Shown: positions 8,890 through 17,375 of the stretch, piece after piece
Layout of the letters: every line of letters begins with the position of its first letter
Numbering within the stretch: position 1 is the first letter of the stretch
Assembly (NCBI RefSeq): GCF_014596475.1
Contig: NZ_MECJ01000025.1
Location: 124,001-188,000, forward strand
Length of the DNA: 64,000 nt
Reading direction: 5' to 3'
From: Streptomyces sp. CBMA152
Lineage (GTDB): Bacteria > Actinomycetota > Actinomycetes > Streptomycetales > Streptomycetaceae
Notes under the pieces: generated by a model
Databases searched by the model: none
Told to the model about the DNA's origin: nothing
What the model saw: only the letters and a program-made list of their open reading frames with translations
Translations under genes and position numbers: made by a program

Positions 8890-11220
8890 GTGACCGCCCG
8901 CCCGCCGACCGGCGACAGCCCGCAATCCCCCGACCGCCGCACGCGCAAGAGCGCCGCCGAGAAGCCGAGGCCCACGGCGAAGTCTCCTGCGGTGAAGCCG
9001 ACAGCCAAGCGCGCGGGGAGCCATGGCGTACGGGCCGCACGGCCGATCGGCGCCGACGACCGCGCGCGGCTGCTCGCCGGGGCGCACCACGATCCGCACG
9101 CGCTCCTGGGCGCCCACTCCGTGCGCGGCGGCATCGCCTTCCGCGTCCTGCGCCCGTACGCGCAGGCCGTGACCGTACTGGCCAAGGGGCTCAGGGCCGA
9201 GCTGCACGAGGACGGCGACGGGCTGTTCAGCGGGGTGCTGCCGCTGCGCGAGGTGCCCGAGTACACGCTGCTGGTCACCTACGACGACAACGAGATCGAG
9301 GCCGAGGACCCGTACCGCTTCCTGCCCGCGCTCGGCGACCTCGATCTGCATCTGATCAGCGAGGGCCGCCACGAGGAGCTGTGGACGGCGCTGGGCGCGC
9401 GCCCGATGACCCACCAGGGCGTCGCGGGCACCCGGTTCACGGTGTGGGCGCCCAACGCGCTGGGCGTCCGCGTCACCGGGGACTTCTGCTACTGGGACGG
9501 CACCGCGCACCCCATGCGCTCGCTCGGCTCGTCGGGTGTGTGGGAGCTGTTCCTGCCGGGCATCGGCGACGGCGCGCTCTACAAGTTCGACATCACCCGC
9601 CCCGACGGCTCGCACACCCTGCGCGCCGACCCGATGGCCCGGCGCACCGAGGTGCCGCCCGCGACCGCGTCGATCGTGACCGAGTCGCACCACGAGTGGC
9701 AGGACGAGCGGTGGATGGCGGCCCGCGGCGACCGCCCGGTCCACGAGTCCCCGTTCTCGGTGTACGAGGTGCACCTCCCGTCCTGGCGCCCAAGGCTGAC
9801 GTACCGTCAACTGGCCCAACAACTCCCCGCCTACGTAAGAGACTTGGGCTTCACCCACGTGGAGTTCCTGCCGGTCTCCGAGCACCCCTTCGGCGGCTCG
9901 TGGGGCTACCAGGTGACCGGCTTCTACGCCCCCACCGCCCGGATGGGCACCCCCGACGACTTCCGCTTCCTGGTGGACGCGCTGCACCGGGCCGGCATCG
10001 GCGTGCTCGTCGACTGGGTGCCCGCGCACTTCCCGAAGGACGACTGGGCGCTGGCCTCCTTCGACGGGCGCACCCTGTACGAGCACGAGGACCCGGCCCG
10101 CTCCGAGCACCCCGACTGGGGCACCCTCGAATTCGACTACGGCCGCAAGGAGGTCCGTAACTTCCTGGTGGCGAACGCGACGTACTGGTGCCAGGAGTTC
10201 CACATCGACGGGCTGCGGGTGGACGCGGTCGCCTCGATGCTCTACCTGGACTACTCGCGCGAGCACGGCGAGTGGGCGCCGAACGAGCACGGCGGCCGGG
10301 AGAACCTGGACGCGGTGGCCTTCCTCCAGGAGATGAACGCCACCGTCTACCGCCGCTGCCCCGGCGTGATCACCATCGCGGAGGAGTCCACCGCCTGGGA
10401 CGGCGTGACCCGCGCGACCCACCACGTGGGCCCCGGCGGCTTCGGCGGGCTCGGCTTCGGCCTGAAGTGGAACATGGGCTGGATGCACGACTCGCTGGGC
10501 TACGCGGCCCATGAGCCGGTCCACCGCAAGTACCACCACAACGAGATGACGTTCTCGATGGTGTACGCGTACAGCGAGAACTACGTCCTGCCGATCTCGC
10601 ACGACGAGGTCGTCCACGGCAAGCGCTCGCTGGTCTCCAAGATGCCCGGCGACTGGTGGCAGCAGCGCGCCACCCACCGCGCCTACCTCGGCTTCATGTG
10701 GGCGCACCCCGGCAAGCAACTCCTCTTCATGGGCCAGGAGTTCGCCCAGGGCGCGGAGTGGTCGGAGACGACCGGCCCCGACTGGTGGCTGCTCGACCCG
10801 TCGTACGCGGCCGAGCCGGACCACCGGGGCGTGCGCGACCTGGTCCGCGACCTGAACACGGTCTACCGCGACGCCCCGCCCCTGTGGCAGCGCGACACCG
10901 ACCCCGGCGGCTTCGCATGGGTGGCGGGCGACGCGGCGGAGGACAACGTCTTCGCCTTCCTCCGCTACGACACCACGGGCGCCCCCCTGCTCGCCGTCTC
11001 CCACTTCTCCCCGGTGGTGCGCCACGACTACCGCCTGGGCGTCCCCGACACCGTCCCGGCCTGGACGGAGGTCCTGAACACCGACGCGACCCGGTACGGA
11101 GGCGGCGGCGTCGCCAACCCCGACCCCCTCAAGCCCGACTCCGTCCCGAGCCACGGGCAGCAGGTCAGCATCCAGCTGACGCTGCCGCCGCTGGCTACGG
11201 TGTGGCTGCGGCCGGTGTGA
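8890..11220 (+). CDS. glgB: 1,4-alpha-glucan branching enzyme GlgB
   Basis: Introduces alpha-1,6 branches into the growing glucan. 776 residues; GTG start after GAGGAGG. The first 50 residues are a Lys/Ala/Pro-rich low-complexity tail. Then come a CBM48 pair (about 55-260) and a GH13_9 catalytic domain: nucleophile Asp445 (DGLRVDAVASMLYLDYSR), acid/base Glu498 (ITIAEESTAW) and Asp572 (LPISHDEVVHGK). A C-terminal all-beta domain follows. This completes the TreS-Mak-GlgE-GlgB set. Its 3' end overlaps the convergent helicase-like gene by 26 bp. Confidence 0.97.
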   Translation: MTARPPTGDSPQSPDRRTRKSAAEKPRPTAKSPAVKPTAKRAGSHGVRAARPIGADDRARLLAGAHHDPHALLGAHSVRGGIAFRVLRPYAQAVTVLAKGLRAELHEDGDGLFSGVLPLREVPEYTLLVTYDDNEIEAEDPYRFLPALGDLDLHLISEGRHEELWTALGARPMTHQGVAGTRFTVWAPNALGVRVTGDFCYWDGTAHPMRSLGSSGVWELFLPGIGDGALYKFDITRPDGSHTLRADPMARRTEVPPATASIVTESHHEWQDERWMAARGDRPVHESPFSVYEVHLPSWRPRLTYRQLAQQLPAYVRDLGFTHVEFLPVSEHPFGGSWGYQVTGFYAPTARMGTPDDFRFLVDALHRAGIGVLVDWVPAHFPKDDWALASFDGRTLYEHEDPARSEHPDWGTLEFDYGRKEVRNFLVANATYWCQEFHIDGLRVDAVASMLYLDYSREHGEWAPNEHGGRENLDAVAFLQEMNATVYRRCPGVITIAEESTAWDGVTRATHHVGPGGFGGLGFGLKWNMGWMHDSLGYAAHEPVHRKYHHNEMTFSMVYAYSENYVLPISHDEVVHGKRSLVSKMPGDWWQQRATHRAYLGFMWAHPGKQLLFMGQEFAQGAEWSETTGPDWWLLDPSYAAEPDHRGVRDLVRDLNTVYRDAPPLWQRDTDPGGFAWVAGDAAEDNVFAFLRYDTTGAPLLAVSHFSPVVRHDYRLGVPDTVPAWTEVLNTDATRYGGGGVANPDPLKPDSVPSHGQQVSIQLTLPPLATVWLRPV

Positions 11221-13444
11221 GCGCGTCCGCCAGCGCCTTCGGCAGCGGCGCCGAGTGGAGCACGCCGAGCCGCTGAGTGGCCCGGGTGAGCGCCACGTAC
11301 AGATCACTCACGCCGTACTCACCCGGCTCCACCACCAGCACGGTGTCGAATTCGAGCCCCTTGGCCTGCCGGGGGTCGAGCAGGACGACCGGGCACGTCA
11401 GATCGGGCTCGCCCGGCGGGATGTCCGGCAGCGCGGCGGCGAGCGCCGCATGCAGCCCGCGCGGCGCGACGACGGCAAGCCGCCCCACCTCGGGCGTCTC
11501 CTCCTTCACGGCATGGGCGACGGCCTGGGCGAGGTCGTCGGCGGCGGCCGCACGCACCCAGGGCCGAACTCCGGTGGCCCGTACGGAACTGGGCGGCTCA
11601 AAGGCCGGGTCCTCCGCCCGCCACACCTGGGCCGCCACCTCCATGATCTCGGCGGGCGTACGGTAGTTGACCCCGAGCCGGACGTGCTCCCAGCGGTCCT
11701 CCACGTACGGTTCGAGGATCCGCTGCCAGGAGCCGACACCGGCCGGTTCGGCGGTCTGGGCCGGGTCGCCGACCAGCGTGAACGAGCGGGTCGGGCAGCG
11801 CCGCATCAGCAGCCGCCAGGCCATCGCGGAGAGCTCCTGCGCCTCGTCGACGATGATGTGGCCGAACGCCCAGGTCCGGTCGGCGGCCGCGCGCTCGGCC
11901 GCGCTGCGGTGGTCGGCCTCCTCGTGGCGGTCGGCGAACCGCTCGGCGTCGATGATGTCGTGCGCGGCCAGCACCTCCGACTCCTCGTCCTCGAACTCGA
12001 AGCTCTCCGAGCCCGCCGAGAGGTCGAGCACGCCCTGCGCGTACGCGATCCGGTCCTGCCGCGCAGCCTCGGCGGCGGCGCGGGCGGCGGAGTCGTCGTC
12101 ACCGAGCAGTTCGGCGGCTTCGTCGAGGAGGGGGATGTCGGCCACGGTCCAAGCTGATCCGGCCGGGCGCCGAATCAACTCCCCGTCCCCTTCGGCGAGA
12201 TGGGAGGGCTCCTCAAGGAACTCCTCGATGAGTCGCTGCGGGGTGAGGTCGGGCCAGAAGTCGTCGATGGCGGCGTGGACGGTCGGGCTGGTGGCGATCT
12301 CCTTGCCGAGCTGGGCGAGGTCGTCGGGCCCGAGGAGGTTCTCGCCGCCGAAGGGGTCGGCGCCGATCCGCTCGGCGAGCTGGGCGGTGAGCGCGTCGAT
12401 GATGTGGAAGGCGAAGTGGGGCCGGGCGAGGTTGTGCGGCAGTCCGCTCTCGCGGGCGCGGTGGCGCGCGTCCTCGGCCATGGCGCGATCGAGGAGGAGG
12501 GTCCCGTACCCGTCGTGGTCGATCTCGGCGGCGACGTCCGGGACGGTCTGGCGGTCGCGGACGACCTGGGCGAGGACGTCGGCCATGGCCGCCCGCCCCT
12601 TTGTCTCGGCGGCCGCGGGGGTGTCGACGCCGGTCGCGACAACACCCGGGAAGAGCTCACCCATGGTGGAGAGCAGCACCCCGGTCTCACCCAGGGACGG
12701 CAACACCTCCCCGATGTAGCCGAGGAAGGCGGGGTTGGGGCCGACGATCAGGACGGCGCGCCGGGCCAGCTGCTCGCGGTACGCGTAGAGCAGATACGCG
12801 GCGCGGTGCAGCGCGACCGCGGTCTTGCCGGTGCCGGGCCCGCCCTCGACGACCAGGACGCCGCGCTGCGGGGCGCGGATGATCCGGTCCTGCTCGGCCT
12901 GGATGGTCTGCACGATGTCGTGCATGCGGCCGGTGCGGGCCGCGTCGAGGGCGGCGAGCAGTACGTCGTCGGCGTCCGTGCCCTCGTGCCCGGTGCGGGC
13001 CGAGTCGGCGAGGTCGAGGATCTCGTCGTGGAGCGCGGTGACCGTGCGGCCGTCGGTGGTGATGTGACGCCTGCGGCGCAGCCCCATCGGGGTGTGCCCG
13101 GTCGCCAGATAGAACGGCCGCGCCACGTCGGCCCGCCAGTCGACGACGAGGGGCGTACGGTCGGGGTCGTCGCGGCGGATGCCGATGCGGCCGATGTGGT
13201 GCGAGCGGGAGTCGGCGTGGTCGAGCCGCCCGAAGCAGAGCCCGTTCTCGCCGGCCTGGTACGCGCTGAGCAGCCCCGACTGCTCGGCGACGATCACGTC
13301 CCGCTCAAGGCGCGCCTGCTGCCCGGTCCCGACCGACCCCAACGCGCCCCGGACCGACCCCTCGGCCAACTCGCGCAGGTCGTCGAGGCGCGCGTAGAGC
13401 GCGTCGATGAATTGCTGTTCTTTCCGAATTTCCTCGGTTGACAA
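11195..13444 (-). CDS. helR: HelD/HelR-family RNA polymerase-recycling motor ATPase
   Basis: UvrD/Rep-like ATPase that dislodges stalled RNA polymerase; actinobacterial members (HelR) can protect polymerase from rifamycins. 749 residues. The TTG start at 13444 is supported by AGGAG 5 nt upstream. Domains: N-terminal helical arm (about 1-60) that in the family enters the secondary channel; Walker A GGPGTGKT at 201-208; acidic insert; Walker B FGHIIVDEAQELSAMAWRLL; C-terminal motifs QAKGLEFDTVLVVEPGEY and YVALTRATQRLGVLH. Whether this copy gives rifamycin tolerance is inference. A weak CGTAA/TTACG repeat lies at 13474-13488 upstream; I do not recognise the rifamycin-associated element there. 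Confidence 0.85.
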   Translation of the reverse strand: MSTEEIRKEQQFIDALYARLDDLRELAEGSVRGALGSVGTGQQARLERDVIVAEQSGLLSAYQAGENGLCFGRLDHADSRSHHIGRIGIRRDDPDRTPLVVDWRADVARPFYLATGHTPMGLRRRRHITTDGRTVTALHDEILDLADSARTGHEGTDADDVLLAALDAARTGRMHDIVQTIQAEQDRIIRAPQRGVLVVEGGPGTGKTAVALHRAAYLLYAYREQLARRAVLIVGPNPAFLGYIGEVLPSLGETGVLLSTMGELFPGVVATGVDTPAAAETKGRAAMADVLAQVVRDRQTVPDVAAEIDHDGYGTLLLDRAMAEDARHRARESGLPHNLARPHFAFHIIDALTAQLAERIGADPFGGENLLGPDDLAQLGKEIATSPTVHAAIDDFWPDLTPQRLIEEFLEEPSHLAEGDGELIRRPAGSAWTVADIPLLDEAAELLGDDDSAARAAAEAARQDRIAYAQGVLDLSAGSESFEFEDEESEVLAAHDIIDAERFADRHEEADHRSAAERAAADRTWAFGHIIVDEAQELSAMAWRLLMRRCPTRSFTLVGDPAQTAEPAGVGSWQRILEPYVEDRWEHVRLGVNYRTPAEIMEVAAQVWRAEDPAFEPPSSVRATGVRPWVRAAAADDLAQAVAHAVKEETPEVGRLAVVAPRGLHAALAAALPDIPPGEPDLTCPVVLLDPRQAKGLEFDTVLVVEPGEYGVSDLYVALTRATQRLGVLHSAPLPKALADALTPAAATP

Positions 13445-13534
13445 TTCCGCTCCTGACGCGATACAGTGTTTTTCGTAAGGGCTTTACGTGCATTCCTAAT
13501 GCGCGAACACACGAAGAGCCCACTATACGCAGAG

Positions 13535-13570
13535 AAAAACCCCGGCCGCAATATCGGACCGGGGTTTGTT
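13535..13570 (-). terminator. Rho-independent terminator of trxA
   Basis: Nine-bp arms AAACCCCGG (13537-13545) and CCGGGGTTT (13559-13567). On the minus strand the stem is followed by a T-run (TTTTTCTCT), a classical intrinsic terminator 48 bp beyond the thioredoxin stop and before the helR promoter region. Confidence 0.85.
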
Positions 13571-13614
13571 GTGTATTAGGGGGTTACTCTCCCACTCCCC
13601 TACAGCACGTCACC

Positions 13615-13950
13615 TCACAACACATCGTCGAGCTCCTGAAGCAGACGGCGCTTGGGGCGCGCCCCCACCATGGACTTCACGGGCTCGCCGGCGCGGAACA
13701 CCATGAGGGTCGGCATCGAGAGCACCCCGTACCTGACGGTCGTCTCCGGATCCTTGTCAACATCCAGCTGGACGACCTTGAGCCGGTCGCCCTCCTCGAA
13801 GGCGATGTCCCGCAGCACCGGCGCGAGCTGCCGGCAGGGCCCGCACCATTCGGCGGTGAACTCCACGAGAACGGGAAGATCGGCCTCCAGCACTTCCCGG
13901 GCGAAGGTCGCATCGGTCACCACATCCACACCTGCTACTGCCTGCCCCAT
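13615..13950 (-). CDS. trxA: Thioredoxin
   Basis: Small cytosolic disulfide reductase, 111 residues from ATG 13950; active site WCGPC at residues 35-39, cis-Pro in SMPTLMVF. The ATG is preferred because GGGGAG lies 8 nt upstream. A GTG at 13959, which would overlap the merR stop as GTGA, leaves the ribosome site too close. It starts 5 nt after the MerR-regulator stop, so the two form an operon. A terminator follows. The pairing suggests that the MerR regulator senses a redox or thiol-reactive signal; that is inference, because the regulator has only one or two Cys in its sensing part. Confidence 0.95.
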   Translation of the reverse strand: MGQAVAGVDVVTDATFAREVLEADLPVLVEFTAEWCGPCRQLAPVLRDIAFEEGDRLKVVQLDVDKDPETTVRYGVLSMPTLMVFRAGEPVKSMVGARPKRRLLQELDDVL

Positions 13951-13955
13951 TGAAC

Positions 13956-14348
13956 TCACTCCCCTGTCATCTCACATCGAGGTTCCCGCGAACCGGCCTC
14001 CAGCTCGGCCCGCGCCAATTGCGCACCGACCTGATCGCGTACGGCACCGAGCTGCCCGATCAGCCCGTCGAGCTCGGCGAGCTTGCGCCGATAGACGGCG
14101 AGCGAGGCCGGACAGGTGTCCCCCGCCGGATGCCCCGCCCGCAGACACTCCACAAAGGGCCGCGTCTCCTCCAGCTCGAACCCGAAGTCCTGCAGGGTCC
14201 GGATCTGCTGAAGCAGCCGCAGGTCCTCCTCGTCATACGTGCGATACCCGTTCTCCGCACGCCGCGCGGCCAACAGCCCCCGCGACTCGTAATACCGCAG
14301 CGCCCGAGTGGTGGTCCCGGCCCGAGCGGCCAGCTCGCCGATTCGCAT
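13956..14348 (-). CDS. MerR-family transcriptional regulator
   Basis: 130-residue DNA-bending regulator. Residues 1-70 form the winged helix (MRIGELAARAGTTTRALRYY, ENGYRTYDEEDLRLL). A dimerisation helix follows (about 75-120), with Cys in FVECLRAGHPAGDTCPASL. The CLRAG...C spacing is common in MerR regulators of the metal/oxidant type, but I cannot assign an inducer. The ATG at 14348 is very close to a perfect operator (14363-14382), so the transcript is probably leaderless or nearly so. Cotranscribed with trxA. Confidence 0.9.
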   Translation of the reverse strand: MRIGELAARAGTTTRALRYYESRGLLAARRAENGYRTYDEEDLRLLQQIRTLQDFGFELEETRPFVECLRAGHPAGDTCPASLAVYRRKLAELDGLIGQLGAVRDQVGAQLARAELEAGSREPRCEMTGE

Positions 14349-14362
14349 ACTGCGACGGTAAT

Positions 14363-14382
14363 CCTTGACGCGGACGTCAAGG
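14363..14382 (-). promoter_or_regulatory. MerR-type operator/promoter of the merR-trxA operon
   Basis: Perfect inverted repeat CCTTGACG-CGGA-CGTCAAGG, whose outer arm contains a TTGACG -35 element on either strand. It lies 15-34 bp upstream of the regulator's ATG, the usual place for an autoregulatory MerR dyad within a stretched spacer. Confidence 0.7.
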
Positions 14383-14422
14383 CAAGGGGGTTTTCGGGGG
14401 CGGGGTGTGCCGTGGCCGCCGC

Positions 14423-15637
14423 TCAGTTGGCGATGCCCAGGAACTCGGCGAGCTTGCGCAGGCCGGGTGGGCGGTTCGGCCCCGCCCAGAGGTCCGACAC
14501 GATCGCGACCGCGAAGGTGTGGTGCCGCATCCACGCGGGCGCGACCTTCCGCAGCGACTCCAGCGCTCGTACGGCACCCCCGGCGTCCCCGATGTCCGTG
14601 TGCGCCCGGGCCACGTCCAGCAGCAGCCAGGTGCGCCACGACGGTGGGGTGTCGGCACTGAGGCGCATGCCCTTGGCCAGGGCCAGTGCCTCCTCGGGGC
14701 GTGCGTGCTGCACGGCGAGGCGGACCCGTTCGATACGTACGGACGACTTCGAGAAGACCGACACCAACTTGCCGTCGGCCGGGGGCGGAAGCGTCGCCAG
14801 ACGGCCGGCCGCCCGCTCGGCGGTCCGCATCATCTCGTCGGCCGTGGCGTAGTCGTCGCGCCGGGCGTAACTGGTCGCCGCCGACATGAGCAGCCCGCCC
14901 CACACCCGTACCCCCTCCGAGGTGTGCGTGTGGTCCCGCTCGACGCCGTCGGCGGCATGTACGGCCAGGTGGGTCGCATCGTCGAGACGGTTCTGCCGCT
15001 GGTACGCCCACGCGACGGAGTTGGACGCCATCGCCGCCAGCAGCGGGTCGGACGACTGCCCGGCGGCGTCTATGGCGCGTTCCAGCGCCGAAAGCGCCAG
15101 ATCGGACTTGCCGAGCCGAATCGCGAGGTGACCGCCGAGTTGCAGGGCCTTGCCCAACGCGGCCTGTCCGTCCGCCCGTTGATCGGCACTGCCCACGGCG
15201 GCCATGAGACGCGCATCCGCGATGATGCCGGGCAGCACATCCATGAGACGGACGAACTCGGCGTCGTGATAGAGGGTCCAGCCCTGCGACAGCTCGGCCC
15301 GCAGCAGCGGCAACGAGAGCTGCTCGCCACCGGACGGCTCCGGGGGCGGGGCGAACAGCGGCGGCATGATCGCGCGCCGCACGGCGACGAGTTGAGGCGG
15401 ATCGGCCTCCCCGGTGGACGGCACGCCGGGCGGATCACCGAGAAGAGCGGTCAACTCGGCCCCGAGCCCCTTGGACAGGGCGTGCAGCGTCGGAAGCCGC
15501 GCACTGTGCTTACGCCGCTGCTCCAGCTTCCGAATCACGTCAACAGACACGCCCGACCGCTCGGCCAGCCCCTCCTGCGTCAGATCCGCAAGACGCCGCA
15601 ACCTCGCCACACGATCGCCCAGGTGCTCAGTGGCCAT
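14423..15637 (-). CDS. XRE-family regulator with TPR-like C-terminus
   Basis: 404 residues. The N-terminal Cro/C1 helix-turn-helix (about 5-65) contains LADLTQEGLAERSGVSVDVI. The remainder is helical with TPR-like repeats (for example GKSDLALSALERAIDAAGQ and RRDDYATADEMMRTAERAA), the layout of Streptomyces XRE/TPR regulators that respond to peptides or protein partners. Signal and targets are unknown. It is upstream of merR on the same strand, but a 74-bp gap with the MerR operator separates them. Confidence 0.85.
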   Translation of the reverse strand: MATEHLGDRVARLRRLADLTQEGLAERSGVSVDVIRKLEQRRKHSARLPTLHALSKGLGAELTALLGDPPGVPSTGEADPPQLVAVRRAIMPPLFAPPPEPSGGEQLSLPLLRAELSQGWTLYHDAEFVRLMDVLPGIIADARLMAAVGSADQRADGQAALGKALQLGGHLAIRLGKSDLALSALERAIDAAGQSSDPLLAAMASNSVAWAYQRQNRLDDATHLAVHAADGVERDHTHTSEGVRVWGGLLMSAATSYARRDDYATADEMMRTAERAAGRLATLPPPADGKLVSVFSKSSVRIERVRLAVQHARPEEALALAKGMRLSADTPPSWRTWLLLDVARAHTDIGDAGGAVRALESLRKVAPAWMRHHTFAVAIVSDLWAGPNRPPGLRKLAEFLGIAN

Positions 15638-15706
15638 GAGTCTGAAGCTACCGTCACGACGGCCGGTCCCGCGCAGGGATGCACCGATGTACGGGCGGAG
15701 CCGCGC

Positions 15707-15856
15707 TCACCTCCCACCGCCCGGCAGCGCGTCGAGCACGAGGTCCTGAAGATCCTCGATCTCCGCCCAGCCGCGCGTGCTCTGCCATTCCCCGAGCCGC
15801 GCGGCGGCGTCCCGCACGGCGTGTGCCGTCAGGGCCTTCGCCGCACTCGCTGCCAT
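15707..15856 (-). CDS. Small hypothetical protein (49 aa)
   Basis: Frame from ATG 15856: begins MAASAAKALTAHAVRDAAAR and ends LVLDALPGGGR. It is amphipathic and helical with protein-like composition. There is no ribosome site, but TACGCT lies 7 nt before the ATG, compatible with leaderless transcription. It is 69 bp upstream of the XRE/TPR gene on the same strand, so it could be a partner. A longer start at 15895 is possible. I do not recognise a family; the frame could be spurious in GC-rich DNA. Confidence 0.4.
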   Translation of the reverse strand: MAASAAKALTAHAVRDAAARLGEWQSTRGWAEIEDLQDLVLDALPGGGR

Positions 15857-15969
15857 GCGTGCGAGCGTAGTGGGCCGCTTGCTCCCGCGAGCCACGGTGC
15901 GGGAAGAGACCGACCCGGCGCGTCAACGACCGGCTCCAGCCGCCGAATTCGGGCAAGTAGGCTCCTGCC

Positions 15970-16446
15970 GTGCCCGAGAACGACGAAGAGCAGCGGATGG
16001 CACGGCCGCGCATGGCGGCGGGCGCGGTGTTCTCGGACTTCCGGGGTCGCGTACTTCTGGTCCGTCCCTCGTACAAGCCGATGTGGGAGATTCCCGGTGG
16101 TTACGTCGAGTCAGGCGAGTCCCCGCTGGCCGCGTGCCGCCGCGAGGTTCAGGAAGAGCTGGGCATCACTCCGCCCATCGGCCCACTCCTCGTCGTCGAC
16201 TGGGCACCCAGCGAGCGCGAGGGCGACAAGGTCCTGTACATCTTCGACGGCGGAGAGCTCAGCGCGGACGAGGCGGCATCGCTCAGGCTTGCCCCTGACG
16301 AGTTGCTGGCCGCGGAGTTTCACCCCGTGCAGGACCTTGACCGGCTTCTCATCCCGAGACTCGCCCGTCGGGTCGAGCAGGCCGCCGCGGCCCGGGTACA
16401 CGGGCATCCCGTGTACCTCGAACACGGCAAGCCCGTAGGCAGCTGA
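15970..16446 (+). CDS. NUDIX hydrolase
   Basis: 158 residues from GTG 15970. The complete Nudix box begins GGYVESGESPLAACRREVQ and continues EELGI, matching GX5EX7REUXEEXGU and including the magnesium-binding glutamates. It hydrolyses a nucleoside diphosphate linked to another moiety; the substrate cannot be read from sequence. ADP-ribose/sanitising types share this size. The weak ribosome site AAGTAGG is upstream. It is unrelated in detail to the second NUDIX gene at 16823-17293. Confidence 0.9.
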   Translation: MPENDEEQRMARPRMAAGAVFSDFRGRVLLVRPSYKPMWEIPGGYVESGESPLAACRREVQEELGITPPIGPLLVVDWAPSEREGDKVLYIFDGGELSADEAASLRLAPDELLAAEFHPVQDLDRLLIPRLARRVEQAAAARVHGHPVYLEHGKPVGS

Positions 16447-16552
16447 GGCCAACTAAGCCCTCCAAAGTAGCCCGTTACGTCCCTGTGGCCGCCGATCCCG
16501 CGACGGCAAGATCACAGCACGATCAGCAGCCACACAGGACGGGTGAATCCGC

Positions 16553-16804
16553 ATGGAGATGTCGCAGTGGAAGGGCGGCTGGGACAGAGCCGCTGAGGCC
16601 ACCGATGCGCTCGAGGACGCGCTCGGGGCCATCGGCGCACCGGACAACGCCAGGGCGCGGCTGCGGCCGGTGGTGAGTGGTCGCGGCACGCCATGGGTCG
16701 ACGTCGGGGCGATCCCCGCCGGGCTGGCGGAGAAGGTCGCGGAGGTCCTGCGAGCCGGATCCGGTCCCGCCGCTTCGCCGATGGGCCGCCCGCGTACATC
16801 GTGA
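16553..16804 (+). CDS. Small conserved-type hypothetical protein (83 aa)
   Basis: Starts MEMSQWKGGWDRAAEATDAL. The rest is soluble, with an Ala/Leu helix, a central GRGTPWVDVGAIPAG strand-turn and a C-terminal helix. From memory, small Streptomyces proteins with a W-x-x-G-W start and a 'V-x-G-x-G' middle occur often beside regulators, but I cannot name the family. The ATG at 16553 has only weak ribosome-binding potential (ACAGGA). It lies 106 bp after the first NUDIX gene. Confidence 0.55.
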   Translation: MEMSQWKGGWDRAAEATDALEDALGAIGAPDNARARLRPVVSGRGTPWVDVGAIPAGLAEKVAEVLRAGSGPAASPMGRPRTS

Positions 16805-16822
16805 CCGCCACGGCTCGCTCCC

Positions 16823-17293
16823 CTACCCCAAATACGGCGTATCCCGATTCGCCAAGAAGTGGTCGAGCCGCGGCCGCTGGGTGTGGTGGATCGGCAGGGC
16901 GTTGAGCTCGGCCGGGGCCACGAAGCGGAGTTCTGTGCTCTCGTCCGAGAGGGCCAGCGTTCCCCCGGTCACGCGTGCCGTGAAGCAGATGTTGAACTGG
17001 CGGCGCACTTCGCCGTCCGTGTACGCGATCACATGGCGCGGGTCCGTGTACGTGCCGACCAGCCCGGTGATCTCCACGTCCAGCCCCGTCTCCTCCTTGA
17101 CCTCCCGCACCGCCGTGCCCGGCAGTGAGTCGGTCATCTCCATGCCGCCGCCCGGCAGCGCCCACAGGCCGTTGTCCCGCCGTCGCTGGAGCAGGATGCG
17201 GCCGTCGTCGTCCGTGATCACGGCGGAGGCCGCCACCACCAGGCTGTTGGGTTCGGGGGCCTCGGGATCGTCGTAGAACTCGGTCCGTGCCAC
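16823..17293 (-). CDS. NUDIX hydrolase
   Basis: 156 residues; GTG start at 17293 after AGGGTG. The Nudix box begins GGGMEMTDSLPGTAVREVK and continues EETGL, intact. The N-terminal strand SAVITDDDGRILLQRRRDNG is typical of ADP-ribose/dGTP-type small NUDIX enzymes. Substrate undetermined. It converges on the small gene 16553-16804. Confidence 0.9.
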   Translation of the reverse strand: MARTEFYDDPEAPEPNSLVVAASAVITDDDGRILLQRRRDNGLWALPGGGMEMTDSLPGTAVREVKEETGLDVEITGLVGTYTDPRHVIAYTDGEVRRQFNICFTARVTGGTLALSDESTELRFVAPAELNALPIHHTQRPRLDHFLANRDTPYLG

Positions 17294-17375
17294 GAGTTCA
17301 CCCTGCCACGGAGGTCACCTCCACGGGGTCGGAGGTTCGCCGGGACCGCGGACGACCAGTACCACCGCGCGGCCC

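Noticed and set aside
8470..11307. 945-codon open frame antisense to glgB
   Set aside because: glgB carries all catalytic motifs; the antisense frame exists because of third-position GC bias.
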